Positions 15,593-24,419 of a DNA stretch of 54,971 nucleotides are shown piece after piece. Position 1 is the stretch's first letter. Every line of letters begins with the position of its first letter. Made by a program: the position numbers and the translations under genes. Source of the DNA: a virus; IMG/VR virus record IMGVR_UViG_3300024999_000135, positions 1 to 54,971 of that record; one strand, given 5' to 3'. The notes beneath the pieces were generated by a model. It ran no database searches and had not been told where the DNA came from. It worked only from the letters and a program-made list of their open reading frames with translations.

Positions 15593-16324
15593 TTGATAAA
15601 AGTAAAAGAAGATTTAACAGGTAGAAAATTTGGAAGATGGAAAGTAATAAAACAAGCAGAAGATCATATTGGTAAAAGTGGAAAATCAAAAATAGCATAT
15701 TGGGTAGTTCAATGTTCTTGTGATAAAGGAACAATTTCTGAAGTGAGTGGATGTAGTTTAAAAAGAGGAGAAAGTAAAAGTTGTGGTTGTCTAAAAAGTG
15801 AAATAATAACAAAAATTAAAAATAATCAAATTAAATTTAATACATATGATTTAACAGGAGAATATGGAATAGATTATGATAGTGACAATAAAGAATTTTA
15901 TTTTGATTTAGAAGATTATGATAAAATTAAATCATTAGAAAGATGTTGGAAATTAGATAATAAAGATTATGTATATGCTAAACATAAAGATCGTAGAATT
16001 GGTTTACATAGATATTTAATGGATATAGACGATCCCAATATCATTGTTGATCACAGAGATAGAAAACCAAATAATAATAGAAAATATAATTTACGTGTTG
16101 CAGATAAACCTAAAAATGCTTTTAATCGTAAATTAAATTCAAATAATATATCTGGAGTTACAGGAGTACATTTTCATGAAAAGAAAAATAAATGGGTTGC
16201 AAAAATAAATGCAAATAGTTTAGAATTAAGGGAAAGTTTTGATTTATTTGATGATGCAGTAGAACAAAGAAAAATATGGGAAAAAGAATATCATAAAGAG
16301 TATTCTAATGGAAGATTAGAATAA
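15593..16324 (+). CDS. HNH homing endonuclease with zinc ribbon and AP2-like C-terminus
   Basis: 243 aa. The N-terminus LTGRKFGRWKVI with CSC...CGC cysteines (to about 65) is the ribbon seen in many phage HNH proteins. The HNH core is RRIGLHRYLM, IIVDHRDRKPNNNRKYNLR. The C-terminus (SGVTGVHFHEKKNKWVAKI) is an AP2-type DNA-binding fold. TTG start, 8 nt after GAGGT. It begins 6 nt after the PARP stop, so it sits in the same operon, most likely as a homing passenger. Confidence 0.85.
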   Translation: MIKVKEDLTGRKFGRWKVIKQAEDHIGKSGKSKIAYWVVQCSCDKGTISEVSGCSLKRGESKSCGCLKSEIITKIKNNQIKFNTYDLTGEYGIDYDSDNKEFYFDLEDYDKIKSLERCWKLDNKDYVYAKHKDRRIGLHRYLMDIDDPNIIVDHRDRKPNNNRKYNLRVADKPKNAFNRKLNSNNISGVTGVHFHEKKNKWVAKINANSLELRESFDLFDDAVEQRKIWEKEYHKEYSNGRLE

Positions 16325-16347
16325 TGTAATTAAGTATTAAATTTTGT

Positions 16348-16388
16348 TCAAGGGAAAATAAATTAAAAATAAATAAAATTTCCCTTGA
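16348..16388. terminator. Inverted repeat overlapping the next promoter
   Basis: The arms are TCAAGGGAAA (16348-16357) and TTTCCCTTGA (16379-16388). The right arm contains the start of the -35 hexamer TTGACA (16385-16390). It could end the ligase-PARP transcript and, as DNA, be an operator over the replication promoter. Confidence 0.55.
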
Positions 16389-16413
16389 CAAAATGTAAAA
16401 ATAAATATATAAT
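16385..16413 (+). promoter_or_regulatory. Sigma-A consensus promoter of the replication region
   Basis: TTGACA (16385-16390), 17-nt spacer, TATAAT (16408-16413), perfect in both hexamers. Just downstream the 7-mer AGGAGTA occurs three times in tandem (about 16419-16439), giving a series of RBS-like sequences in the leader without a start codon directly after them. Confidence 0.85.
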
Positions 16414-16500
16414 GTAAAAGGAGTAAGGAGTAAGGAGTAAGAAACTTAATCCAAAAAACAAATTCAAAAAATTAAATTGAAAAGGAGAAATGATTTATTT

Positions 16501-16833
16501 ATGGTAGAAATTAAGGTTGATCCGTACAAATCAGTAGTAATTTTAGATGCAGATGGTGAAGAATTAACTATTTCAGAAGGAGATAGCATCCAATTCTGTC
16601 TTGATTCTGGTCTAGTAAAGGAAGGTAGAATAACAAAACTACAAGGTAAAGGAGATAAACTTAAGATTCAAATGATGCCAAAAGAAAAGGAATGTGAGGA
16701 AATTTGGCCTGCTGTAGTTATTAGTGAAGGTAGTCTTAGGTTAATTGAGGAAGATGAAAGTGGTGATGATGGAGAGGATAGTAAGGATAGTAAGGATGAT
16801 AAGGATGATAATGGTAGCGAAGATGAAGAATAG
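16501..16833 (+). CDS. Hypothetical protein with highly acidic tail (110 aa)
   Basis: The start is ATG 16501, because AAAAGGAGAAAT lies just upstream; an in-frame TTG at 16477 precedes the RBS. Residues 1-80 look like a small beta-barrel (VVILDADGEELTI, then GRITKLQGKGDKLKIQMMP). Residues 82-110 are almost only Asp, Glu, Ser, Lys and Gly. Acidic tails in replication genes commonly recruit partner proteins, as in SSB. First gene after the strongest promoter; probably abundant. Confidence 0.7.
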   Translation: MVEIKVDPYKSVVILDADGEELTISEGDSIQFCLDSGLVKEGRITKLQGKGDKLKIQMMPKEKECEEIWPAVVISEGSLRLIEEDESGDDGEDSKDSKDDKDDNGSEDEE

Positions 16834-16950
16834 GGTTTAATCGGTAGATTTATTAGGATTTTGGCATATTGGTAAATTATTTAAATAGCTACATAGTTAC
16901 ATAGGAATATAAAAATAAAAATATAAATTTAAAGGAGATTAGATATACAT

Positions 16951-18000
16951 ATGGCAGAAAAAGTTAAAAAAGGTCACGGAGAACATGGTCTACCTATGAC
17001 TGAAGGGCAATTTAAAGTTAGAGGATTAGTTACTGGAACAAAAAAAGGTGATAAATTCTTTTCACAAAAGACTCAAAAAAATGGTTTTGAACGTAATAAT
17101 GTAAACTTTGCTGTAAAAACTTCGGAAGACAATGAAGTATATGTTCAAATTTCAGATTCAGAAAAAGAAGATGCCTTTTTCTATAAAAAATCTGATACAA
17201 AAGGAGAACCAGGAACTACTAAAAAGATTTCTTGGGGTCAGCGTAAAAATTTTAAAGAAGAAGGATTTACCCCTATTGGTGTCATTATAGGACTTGAAAA
17301 AGATGAAAAGAATAAAAATATAAGTAAAAGTTTATTTGAATATGATGCTGCTGAATATCTTTCTCAAAAACTTAAAGACGATATGGCAGTAATGATTGTA
17401 GGAGAATTAGAATTTAGTTCCAATGAAGGTGAAAATGGTAAAAATAGATATAAAAAACTTAAAATAAAGAAACTTTATAATTCTATTGTAGATTTTTCTA
17501 AAGAGGATTTTAAAGAAGAAAGTCATTTTAAACAAAAGTGTATCTTTATGGACATTACTCAAGCTAAAAAAGATAATAAACCAGATATCGAAGATCCTCG
17601 TTGGATTGTAAAAGCTAAAATTGTTACTTATAAAACACTTGAAGATATTGAATATATTATAAGGAATAAAGTTCTTGCAAATAATTTTAAAAAGCATTTA
17701 AAACCTTATAATAGAATTTCTGTTCATGGAGTAATAAATAATAAGCGTATGGCAGAAGAAATTAAAAATACTCCTAATGACGATTGGGGTGGAGAATCAG
17801 ATCCATTTAATTTTATTGGTACACCTCGTAAATTTGAGTTTGAAATTACAGGTATTGATACAAAAGATATTGATACCAAAACTTATTCAGAAGATATTAT
17901 AATTAATGCATTTAAAGCACAAGATGAATTTGGAAGCGAAGATGTACCTTGGAACAGTGATGATAATACAATAGAAGAAGATGATGAAGTAGGTTGGTAA
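16951..18000 (+). CDS. Putative single-stranded DNA-binding protein
   Basis: 349 aa. No classical SSB signature is visible, but the architecture fits a phage SSB: beta-rich repeats (FKVRGLVTGTKKGDKFF, FAVKTSEDNEVYVQIS, then KAKIVTYKTLED and ISVHGVINNKR), large Lys-rich segments, and an acidic C-terminal tip ending IEEDDEVGW, the typical partner-recruiting tail. The position is right too: first large gene of the replication operon, directly before a RecA-fold ATPase and upstream of a RecJ-like nuclease. Assignment is by architecture and context, not by homology that I can verify. Confidence 0.6.
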   Translation: MAEKVKKGHGEHGLPMTEGQFKVRGLVTGTKKGDKFFSQKTQKNGFERNNVNFAVKTSEDNEVYVQISDSEKEDAFFYKKSDTKGEPGTTKKISWGQRKNFKEEGFTPIGVIIGLEKDEKNKNISKSLFEYDAAEYLSQKLKDDMAVMIVGELEFSSNEGENGKNRYKKLKIKKLYNSIVDFSKEDFKEESHFKQKCIFMDITQAKKDNKPDIEDPRWIVKAKIVTYKTLEDIEYIIRNKVLANNFKKHLKPYNRISVHGVINNKRMAEEIKNTPNDDWGGESDPFNFIGTPRKFEFEITGIDTKDIDTKTYSEDIIINAFKAQDEFGSEDVPWNSDDNTIEEDDEVGW

Positions 18001-18008
18001 TATCTGTT

Positions 18009-18046
18009 TTATTAATTATTAATTATTAATTATTAATTATTAATTA
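18009..18046. repeat. Tandem TTAATTA heptamers
   Basis: About five copies of the 7-mer TTATTAA/TTAATTA in a row just after the SSB-like stop, directly before the 32-bp palindrome. It could be an easily melted or bent DNA element, or simple slippage. Confidence 0.65.
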
Positions 18047-18051
18047 AATAT

Positions 18052-18083
18052 TAGTAGTAAGTAATAATTATTACTTACTACTA
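18052..18083. repeat. 32-bp perfect palindrome
   Basis: Half-site TAGTAGTAAGTAATAA (18052-18067) is followed directly by its exact complement, with no loop. It lies between the SSB-like gene and the RecA-fold ATPase. As DNA it is a dimeric-protein site of unusual length; as RNA it would be a hairpin with a tight loop. Confidence 0.85.
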
Positions 18084-18124
18084 TAATAAAAATAAAAAAT
18101 AAAAATAAAGGAAGGTAATTATAT

Positions 18125-19294
18125 ATGGCAAGAGCAAGAATTGGTAGTAATGTAGAAAAAGGATTAAAGTATTTTGTTTATGGTAAACATGGTACAAGAA
18201 AAAGTAACTGTGTGGCTGATTTTGCAAAAATGAAAAAAAATGATAGACCTTTAAGAGTATTATATCTTGACTGTGAAACAGGTAGTATTGATGGTTTTGG
18301 TTTAGATAGACTTGAATCTGAAGGGGTAGACCTTAGAAATATTTACATAGTTTATACTTCTGCACTATCTGAAGTTAGATATTATTGTGATAAAGCTATT
18401 AAAAATGAAACATTATATCATCTTGATGAAGAAGGAATCGAAACAGAAGAAATAGTATTAGATGCTGATGGTAATGAATTTATAGCAGATGCTATTATTA
18501 TAGATGGTATTACTGTTATTGCTGATAATGTTTCTGATGCAGCTATTAATTTATCTGAAAAAAGAGCATCAATTAGAGCTGAGTTACAAGGTAAAACATC
18601 AGACGAAAAAGAAGTAATGATTGGAACTGCTGGTTTAGAATTTAAGGATCATAATAAAATCAAGTCTAATGGTAAATCACTAGTTAGAAATCTTATTACA
18701 AACACAGATAAATATGTTGCTATTACTGGTAGAGCAAAAGATAAAAAAGAAATGGTTAAAAATAATAAAGGTGAAATGGTACTTACAAATATGGGTTATG
18801 AAGTACCTGAATCTTGGGATTTTTGTCAGTATGAAGTATTTACAGTAATTCATAATATGATAGATGCAGATGGAGAAGTTTATGGTGTAATTGAACAAAA
18901 AGATAGAACTGGTAAATATAAACCTAATGAAGTTATTAAAGAACCTTCTGTTGCTTTATGGCAAGATGTAATTGATAATAATAAAAATAGGGGTAAAAAT
19001 GTAGGAATGTCACAAGGCAATATTAATGAAGTGACAAGGAAAAATGAAGAGACATATAAAGAAATTGTGGGGTATACTGATAAACCATTAAATAACACAA
19101 ATCCACCTTCTGATGAAAATGTATCAGTAGAATCTTTAATTAAAACCTTAGAAAAAATTAAAGAAAATATGCCTCCAGCAAAACGTAAATCAATGAAACC
19201 TTTACTTGAAAATGAAGGTTTACCAATCAAATTTACATCTGATTTATCTATTGAAACACTTCAAAAAATATACGAAGTAATGACTAAAAACTAA
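18125..19294 (+). CDS. RecA-fold (AAA_24/Sak4-like) ATPase with unusual Walker A
   Basis: 389 aa. The order fits phage Sak4-type single-strand annealing/recombination ATPases: YFVYGKHGTRKSN at 16-28 as the P-loop, LYLDCETG (46-53), and Walker B ADAIIIDGIT (121-130). A domain with VAITGRAKDKKE follows, then a charged C-terminal extension. The Walker A is GKHGTRKS, in which the Gly before the catalytic Lys is replaced by Arg. Binding could be altered, or this may be a subfamily trait. The C-terminal 110 residues are probably a separate helical domain. It follows the SSB-like gene across a long palindrome. Confidence 0.8.
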   Translation: MARARIGSNVEKGLKYFVYGKHGTRKSNCVADFAKMKKNDRPLRVLYLDCETGSIDGFGLDRLESEGVDLRNIYIVYTSALSEVRYYCDKAIKNETLYHLDEEGIETEEIVLDADGNEFIADAIIIDGITVIADNVSDAAINLSEKRASIRAELQGKTSDEKEVMIGTAGLEFKDHNKIKSNGKSLVRNLITNTDKYVAITGRAKDKKEMVKNNKGEMVLTNMGYEVPESWDFCQYEVFTVIHNMIDADGEVYGVIEQKDRTGKYKPNEVIKEPSVALWQDVIDNNKNRGKNVGMSQGNINEVTRKNEETYKEIVGYTDKPLNNTNPPSDENVSVESLIKTLEKIKENMPPAKRKSMKPLLENEGLPIKFTSDLSIETLQKIYEVMTKN

Positions 19295-19306
19295 TGTAAT
19301 ATTAAA

Positions 19307-19338
19307 ATTAATAGGTAAGTATATACTTACCTATTAAT
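19307..19338. repeat. 32-bp perfect palindrome
   Basis: Half-site ATTAATAGGTAAGTAT with its exact complement adjacent, centred at 19322/19323. It lies 13 nt after the ATPase stop and 26 nt before the next ATG. Length and form match the palindrome at 18052, though the half-sites differ apart from a shared GTAAGTA core. Confidence 0.85.
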
Positions 19339-19364
19339 AAATTTTTATTCTAATAGGTGATAAA

Positions 19365-20045
19365 ATGAAGGATATTTTAAGAAAATGTACATATTGTGAT
19401 AGTAAAGGAATTAAAAGTATAAAAATTGGTAGAGATAAATTTATTTACTATAATAATAAATATTATCATTATGATTGTTTTATTGATTATAAAATTAAAA
19501 ATAATGAATATAATTTATCCCAAGAACAGATTATTAATATAGCAAATGAAATGGTATTAAAAACCAAAACAATAAAATCAGTAAAAGATTCAATTAATAA
19601 AGATAGACTTATTTATTGGCTTTATGATTATTATAATGTATCAACTTTTTCTAATTTATTTTTTCAAAAATTAACAAAGATTAATAATGGAACATATAGT
19701 GATAAATTAATTGTACCAATATCTTGTTATGATTTATTACAAATATATAAAAAAATGAAGTCTTATCTTAATAAAGTAAACAGTAATAACGAAAGAAATG
19801 GTAAAAATATAAGTTTAACTAATAGAATACATTATGATTTAGCCATTATCTTAAATAATTATGATGAATATATAAAATGGAAACAAAAACAAAAAACCGA
19901 AAATGTTGAAAAAATAAAATTACAAGAAGAGATAAAATCTAAAAAAGATATATGTATTAATAATATAACTAGTATCAAAAAAAATCAAAATCAAAATAAT
20001 AATAAAGAAATAAATATAGCAGAAATACTAGATGAAGTATTTTAA
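19365..20045 (+). CDS. Hypothetical replication-region protein with N-terminal zinc site
   Basis: 226 aa, not recognised. C7-x2-C10 (RKCTYCD) and a later YHYDCF give a CCHC-type zinc site within the first 45 residues. The rest is basic and helical with many Asn and Lys, ending in an acidic IAEILDEVF. RBS AATAGGTGATAA. Its place between the RecA-fold ATPase and the DnaB helicase suggests a helicase loader or primosome accessory; this is inference from position only. Confidence 0.65.
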   Translation: MKDILRKCTYCDSKGIKSIKIGRDKFIYYNNKYYHYDCFIDYKIKNNEYNLSQEQIINIANEMVLKTKTIKSVKDSINKDRLIYWLYDYYNVSTFSNLFFQKLTKINNGTYSDKLIVPISCYDLLQIYKKMKSYLNKVNSNNERNGKNISLTNRIHYDLAIILNNYDEYIKWKQKQKTENVEKIKLQEEIKSKKDICINNITSIKKNQNQNNNKEINIAEILDEVF

Positions 20046-20075
20046 AAATGTTTATAAATGAGAGTAGGTGTTACA

Positions 20076-21626
20076 ATATTAATAGAAATTAAGAATCACA
20101 ATATTGCTAATGAAACACTTTTAGTAGGAAGTATGTATAAAAATCCTGATATTTATGTTGAATATGGACATGTAATGCGTCCTAAATATGATTTTTATGA
20201 TAGTTCTTGTCAATTTTTTTATAATAGTTTTGAAATTATGTATCAAACATTTTCACAAGATTTTAATGAAAATAATATAAATATTTTTATGTCACAGGAT
20301 AAAAAAAGAAATAATCAGTATAAAGAATATGGTGGTTATAAAACAATTGAAAAAATGATGGAACTTTCAAATATAGATGATTTTAAAAACTATTTTAATA
20401 TAGTTAAAAAGTATTCTCTTATTAGGGAATATGAACGAAATGGATATCCAATACAAAAAATATTGGAACATAAGAAATTTGATTTATTTACTGCCACTGA
20501 TATTTATAAAATGATAAAATCTAAAGCGGATAAGATAAATACAGTCATTAGTGGTGGAGAAGATAGTATTTTATTAGGTAAAAAATCTAAAAATAGAATT
20601 AAAGAATGGATTAAAAAACCAAGTTTTGGTATTACTTTTCCTTGGAATTATTGGAACATATTTTTTAGAGGATTTAGAAAGAAAAAATTAATAGTAGAAG
20701 GAATGCTATCAAATGAAGGTAAGTCAAGAAAAATGGTTGCACTTGCTACACATATATCATTGGTTGAAAAAAAATCTGTATTAATAATGACTAACGAAAT
20801 GTCAGAAGAAGACATTGAAGCTTGTAAAATTGTAACTGTTATAAATGACCCAATACATAAAAAAAACTTTGATTTTGATTTAAGTAAAACAGAAGAAGAA
20901 ATTGTTCTTGGAAGATATAGAAATGACACCGGAAATTTTATAATTAGAGAATTAGATAAACACGAAAATCCTGTTTTAACAGATGAAGAATATGAAGAAA
21001 AACTATTTAATGAATCGACAGAATATAGAAATACTCTCCAAATTGCTGAATGGATAGAAGAAAATACTAAAATATATTTTAAAGAAATGAGAGAATATGC
21101 TGATGATGATTTAGAAATGGAAATACGAAAACATGTTCTTTCTAAAAATGTTGGATATGTAATGTATGATACCTTAAAAGGTTACAGAACTGATGATTGG
21201 GGAACTATTAAACAAACTGCAACAAGACTTGAAGAACTTGCTAAAGAATTAAATATCGGTATTTATGCTAATTTCCAACTAACAGATGATTCAGTTTATC
21301 TTGAAGTATTTGACCTTAATAGTATGAATTTAGCCAATAGTAAACAAGTATTTCATGTTCTTGATTATTTAGTTTTAGGTAAAAGACTATTTCGGGATGA
21401 TTATGATAAATATTCTATTATTGACGATTGGGGTGGAGAAATACCACTTGATATTAATAAAACATATTATGGACACAGATTTGCAAAAAGTAGAACTGGT
21501 GGGAAAGGTAAAGTTACTGTATGTGAAGTAGATTTAGATAAAAATACATGGATTGAAGTTGGATTACTTATAAAAAAAGGTAATAAAAATAGCGATTCTA
21601 AACCAAAACAGAGAATTGGGGCATAA
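20076..21626 (+). CDS. dnaB: DnaB-like replicative helicase
   Basis: About 516 aa. N-terminal DnaB-like helical domain (NIANETLLVGSMYKNPDIY), then a RecA-fold core: Walker A GMLSNEGKS (Lys about 216), a helix carrying TNEMSEEDIEACK, and Walker B VGYVMYDTLKG. The arginine-rich HRFAKSRTGGKGKV near the end is the family's C-terminal motif. ATG 20058 has no RBS. AGGTG at 20066-20070 instead fits ATA at 20076 (or ATA 20082), so I place the start at AUA. It should unwind DNA ahead of the phage polymerase and pair with the primase that begins 3 nt downstream. Confidence 0.85.
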   Translation: MLIEIKNHNIANETLLVGSMYKNPDIYVEYGHVMRPKYDFYDSSCQFFYNSFEIMYQTFSQDFNENNINIFMSQDKKRNNQYKEYGGYKTIEKMMELSNIDDFKNYFNIVKKYSLIREYERNGYPIQKILEHKKFDLFTATDIYKMIKSKADKINTVISGGEDSILLGKKSKNRIKEWIKKPSFGITFPWNYWNIFFRGFRKKKLIVEGMLSNEGKSRKMVALATHISLVEKKSVLIMTNEMSEEDIEACKIVTVINDPIHKKNFDFDLSKTEEEIVLGRYRNDTGNFIIRELDKHENPVLTDEEYEEKLFNESTEYRNTLQIAEWIEENTKIYFKEMREYADDDLEMEIRKHVLSKNVGYVMYDTLKGYRTDDWGTIKQTATRLEELAKELNIGIYANFQLTDDSVYLEVFDLNSMNLANSKQVFHVLDYLVLGKRLFRDDYDKYSIIDDWGGEIPLDINKTYYGHRFAKSRTGGKGKVTVCEVDLDKNTWIEVGLLIKKGNKNSDSKPKQRIGA

Positions 21627-21629
21627 TCT

Positions 21630-22694
21630 ATGGAAGTAAAAGAATTATTTAGTAAAATTATAAAACATAATGATATTAGAAAAATACTTGAAAACTTAGA
21701 TATGCACCATATTAACGATAAAGGAGAGTATTATACTTGTGGGTTTCCAGATGGAGACAATATTAAAAGTGTTGTCATTTATAAAGATAATTTATGGATA
21801 AATGCCTATACAAGAGATATATCAGATAAATATGGTTATACAAATATAATATCTCTTGTTACTTTTATTAAAGGTTTATATTTTACTCAATCAATTAAAT
21901 GGATATGTGATATTTGTAATTATAATTATTACGAAGAACCAAAATCTAAAACAGAAATGATAAAATTTTTAGATTATATTTATAATGAAAAACATGGTAA
22001 CGATAAAAAAGAACAAGATGAAGTAATTTATTTAAAACCAATAGATGAAAATATTTTAAAATATTATGGAAACTATTCAAACAAATTATTTTTACAAGAT
22101 AATATAGATATACAAACACAAATTGATTTTGGTTTAGGATATGATTTAGAAACTCATTCAATCACTATCCCTATAAGAGATGAATTAGATATTCTTATAG
22201 GTGTAAAATCAAGATTATATAAAAAATCTTGTGAATTAGAAGAATGGGAAAGTAAATATTTTTATCTTATACCATGTGCTAAATCTAAAATATTATATGG
22301 ATTAAATAAAACTATGCCATATATTAAAAGGGCAGGTTACGTTATTGTAGGTGAATCAGAAAAAATGCCCATGCAATTATGGTCATATGGAATTAAAAAT
22401 GCTGTTGCTATTGGTTCACATACAATATCAAAATATCAAGCAAAAAAACTTACTCATTTAGGTGTAGATATTGTTTTAGCTTATGATAAGGATGTAATGT
22501 TTAATGAGAATGGTAAGTTTAATAAAAAATTTTATGATAAAGAATGTGCAAAGTTTTTAGATAATCAAATAGTATATTGTTTATTTGATGAAGATGGAAT
22601 ATTAAAAGAAAAAGAATCACCTACTGACAATTTTGAAAAATATAAAATATTATACGAAAATAGACGTATTTTGAAAGGAGTAAATATAAAATAA
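21630..22694 (+). CDS. DnaG-like primase (TOPRIM)
   Basis: 354 aa. The C-terminal half is a TOPRIM fold: GYVIVGESEKMPMQLWSYG gives the conserved Glu, and DIVLAYDKDVMF gives the DxD. The middle KSRLYKKSCELEEWESKYFYLIP resembles the DnaG RNAP-basic subdomain. The N-terminal region keeps the shape of the zinc domain (EYYTCGFPDGDN) but lacks a full CHC2 cysteine/histidine set, so it may not bind zinc. It would synthesise RNA primers with the DnaB helicase just upstream. It ends directly against the RecJ-like gene. Confidence 0.82.
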   Translation: MEVKELFSKIIKHNDIRKILENLDMHHINDKGEYYTCGFPDGDNIKSVVIYKDNLWINAYTRDISDKYGYTNIISLVTFIKGLYFTQSIKWICDICNYNYYEEPKSKTEMIKFLDYIYNEKHGNDKKEQDEVIYLKPIDENILKYYGNYSNKLFLQDNIDIQTQIDFGLGYDLETHSITIPIRDELDILIGVKSRLYKKSCELEEWESKYFYLIPCAKSKILYGLNKTMPYIKRAGYVIVGESEKMPMQLWSYGIKNAVAIGSHTISKYQAKKLTHLGVDIVLAYDKDVMFNENGKFNKKFYDKECAKFLDNQIVYCLFDEDGILKEKESPTDNFEKYKILYENRRILKGVNIK

Positions 22695-24386
22695 ATGAAA
22701 TTTAAAATAATAGGTGAAAATAATTATAATGCTAGTAATTTAATTTATGAGATATTAAAAAATAGAGGTATTAAAGACATTGATAGTTTTCTAAATATAA
22801 ATGAAAGCGTTATTACTAATCCGTATGTCTTTAAAAATATGGATATTGCTATAAAGTGTTTATTGAAACATTTAGAAAATGAATCAAATATATTAATTAT
22901 TCCTGATACAGACGTAGATGGCATCACATCATCAAGTTTACTTTATAACTATATAAAAGAAATATATCCAAATGCAAAATTATTTTTTAAAAACCATACT
23001 AAAAAAACACATGGTATTATGTTAGATGATTTACAAGATATATTACCACAAATACAACTTTTAATACTTCCAGATGCTTCAAGTGAACAATTCAAAGAAC
23101 ATAAAATAGTAAAAGATATGGGAATTGATATTATAATTATTGATCATCATAGTGTAAAAGATTATAGTGCTAATGCTATTGTGATTAATAATCAATTATC
23201 TAAAATATCAACTAACTTGTCAGGGGTTGGTATGATTTATAAATTTTGTAAAGCATTGGATGAAGAATTATGGGAAGATAAGGCAGACAATTATTTGGAT
23301 TTAGTAGCAGTTGGACTTATAGCGGATTATATGAATACGAGAGATTTAGAAGTACAATATTACATAAGAAAAGGTTTAAGTAATATAAAAAGTCCTGCAT
23401 TAAAGGCATTAATAGAAATACAAGAATTTTCTCTTAAAGGAGAAATTAATCCAATTGCTATAGCATTTTATATAGCACCATTAATTAATTCAGTATATAG
23501 ATTAGGTACAATTGAAGATAAGGATTTAATGTTTAAATCATTTGCTAATATTGATACAGATAAAATTTTTATATATAAACCTACTAGGGGTTCTCGAAAA
23601 GGTGAAGAAATTGAAGAAACTATATATCAAAATTGTGCCAGAATGTGTGCAAGTTATAATGGTAAAAGAAAAAGATTATCTGATAAATTAATTAAACCGA
23701 TAGAAAGTCAAATAGATTTAAATAATAAAATTATATGTGTAAAAGTTGATAAAGAAGAATCTGAAGGAATGTCGGGTTTATTGGCAAATGCTTTATTGGG
23801 CAAATATAATAAACCATCAATTGTATACTCTATTAATGAAAAAAATGAAGTAAAAGGTAGTATGAGAGCAAATACAGGAGATTTTAAAGAAAAACTTCAA
23901 AATACAGGATTATTTGTATTTGTTTCTGGACACCAAGATGCAGCAGGGATACAGATAAAAGAAAAATATTTAAAAAATATTAATGATAAATTAAATGAAT
24001 ATTTTATAAATGAAAATTTTGAAAAAATATATGAAGTTGATTTTAAAATACCGTTTGAAAAAATTTCATTTGAATTTATTAAAGATATCACAGATTTAAA
24101 ATACATATATAGCACTAATATACAAGAACCATTAATATATATTGAAAATATAAAAGTAAGTACACAAAACATTAAATTACTAGGTGAGAAAAAGAATACT
24201 ATAAAAATAGAAACTGACGAAGTTGATTTTATTAAATTTAAAAGTAATGAAGAAATTTATAGTAATATGGTTGATTGGAAAGATGAAGTAATATTAAATA
24301 TTATTGGTAGAGCAAGTATTAATGAGTATAATGGTAAATTAACTGGGCAGATAATGGTTGAGAAATGGGAAATAATTGATTTATAA
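22695..24386 (+). CDS. recJ: RecJ-like single-strand DNA exonuclease (DHH/DHHA1)
   Basis: 563 aa, the length of RecJ-type enzymes. DHH motif I is IIPDTDVDG (68-76), motif II LILPDAS (123-129), the DHH signature IIDHHS (148-153), and motif IV VGLIADYM. The DHHA1 motif is VSGHQDAAG, a substitution of the usual GGHxxAAG. The C-terminal OB-like domain reads VILNIIGRASINEYNGK. RecJ acts 5' to 3' on single strands in repair and can process replication ends. ATG overlaps the end of the primase region; RBS GAAAGGAGTAAAT. Confidence 0.88.
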   Translation: MKFKIIGENNYNASNLIYEILKNRGIKDIDSFLNINESVITNPYVFKNMDIAIKCLLKHLENESNILIIPDTDVDGITSSSLLYNYIKEIYPNAKLFFKNHTKKTHGIMLDDLQDILPQIQLLILPDASSEQFKEHKIVKDMGIDIIIIDHHSVKDYSANAIVINNQLSKISTNLSGVGMIYKFCKALDEELWEDKADNYLDLVAVGLIADYMNTRDLEVQYYIRKGLSNIKSPALKALIEIQEFSLKGEINPIAIAFYIAPLINSVYRLGTIEDKDLMFKSFANIDTDKIFIYKPTRGSRKGEEIEETIYQNCARMCASYNGKRKRLSDKLIKPIESQIDLNNKIICVKVDKEESEGMSGLLANALLGKYNKPSIVYSINEKNEVKGSMRANTGDFKEKLQNTGLFVFVSGHQDAAGIQIKEKYLKNINDKLNEYFINENFEKIYEVDFKIPFEKISFEFIKDITDLKYIYSTNIQEPLIYIENIKVSTQNIKLLGEKKNTIKIETDEVDFIKFKSNEEIYSNMVDWKDEVILNIIGRASINEYNGKLTGQIMVEKWEIIDL

Positions 24387-24419
24387 ATAATTAATAAAAT
24401 ATTATAAGGAAGTGATTGT

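Noticed and set aside
18009-18083. Tandem AT repeats as a CRISPR array.
   Set aside because: Units are 7 nt with no spacers. No cas genes are present.
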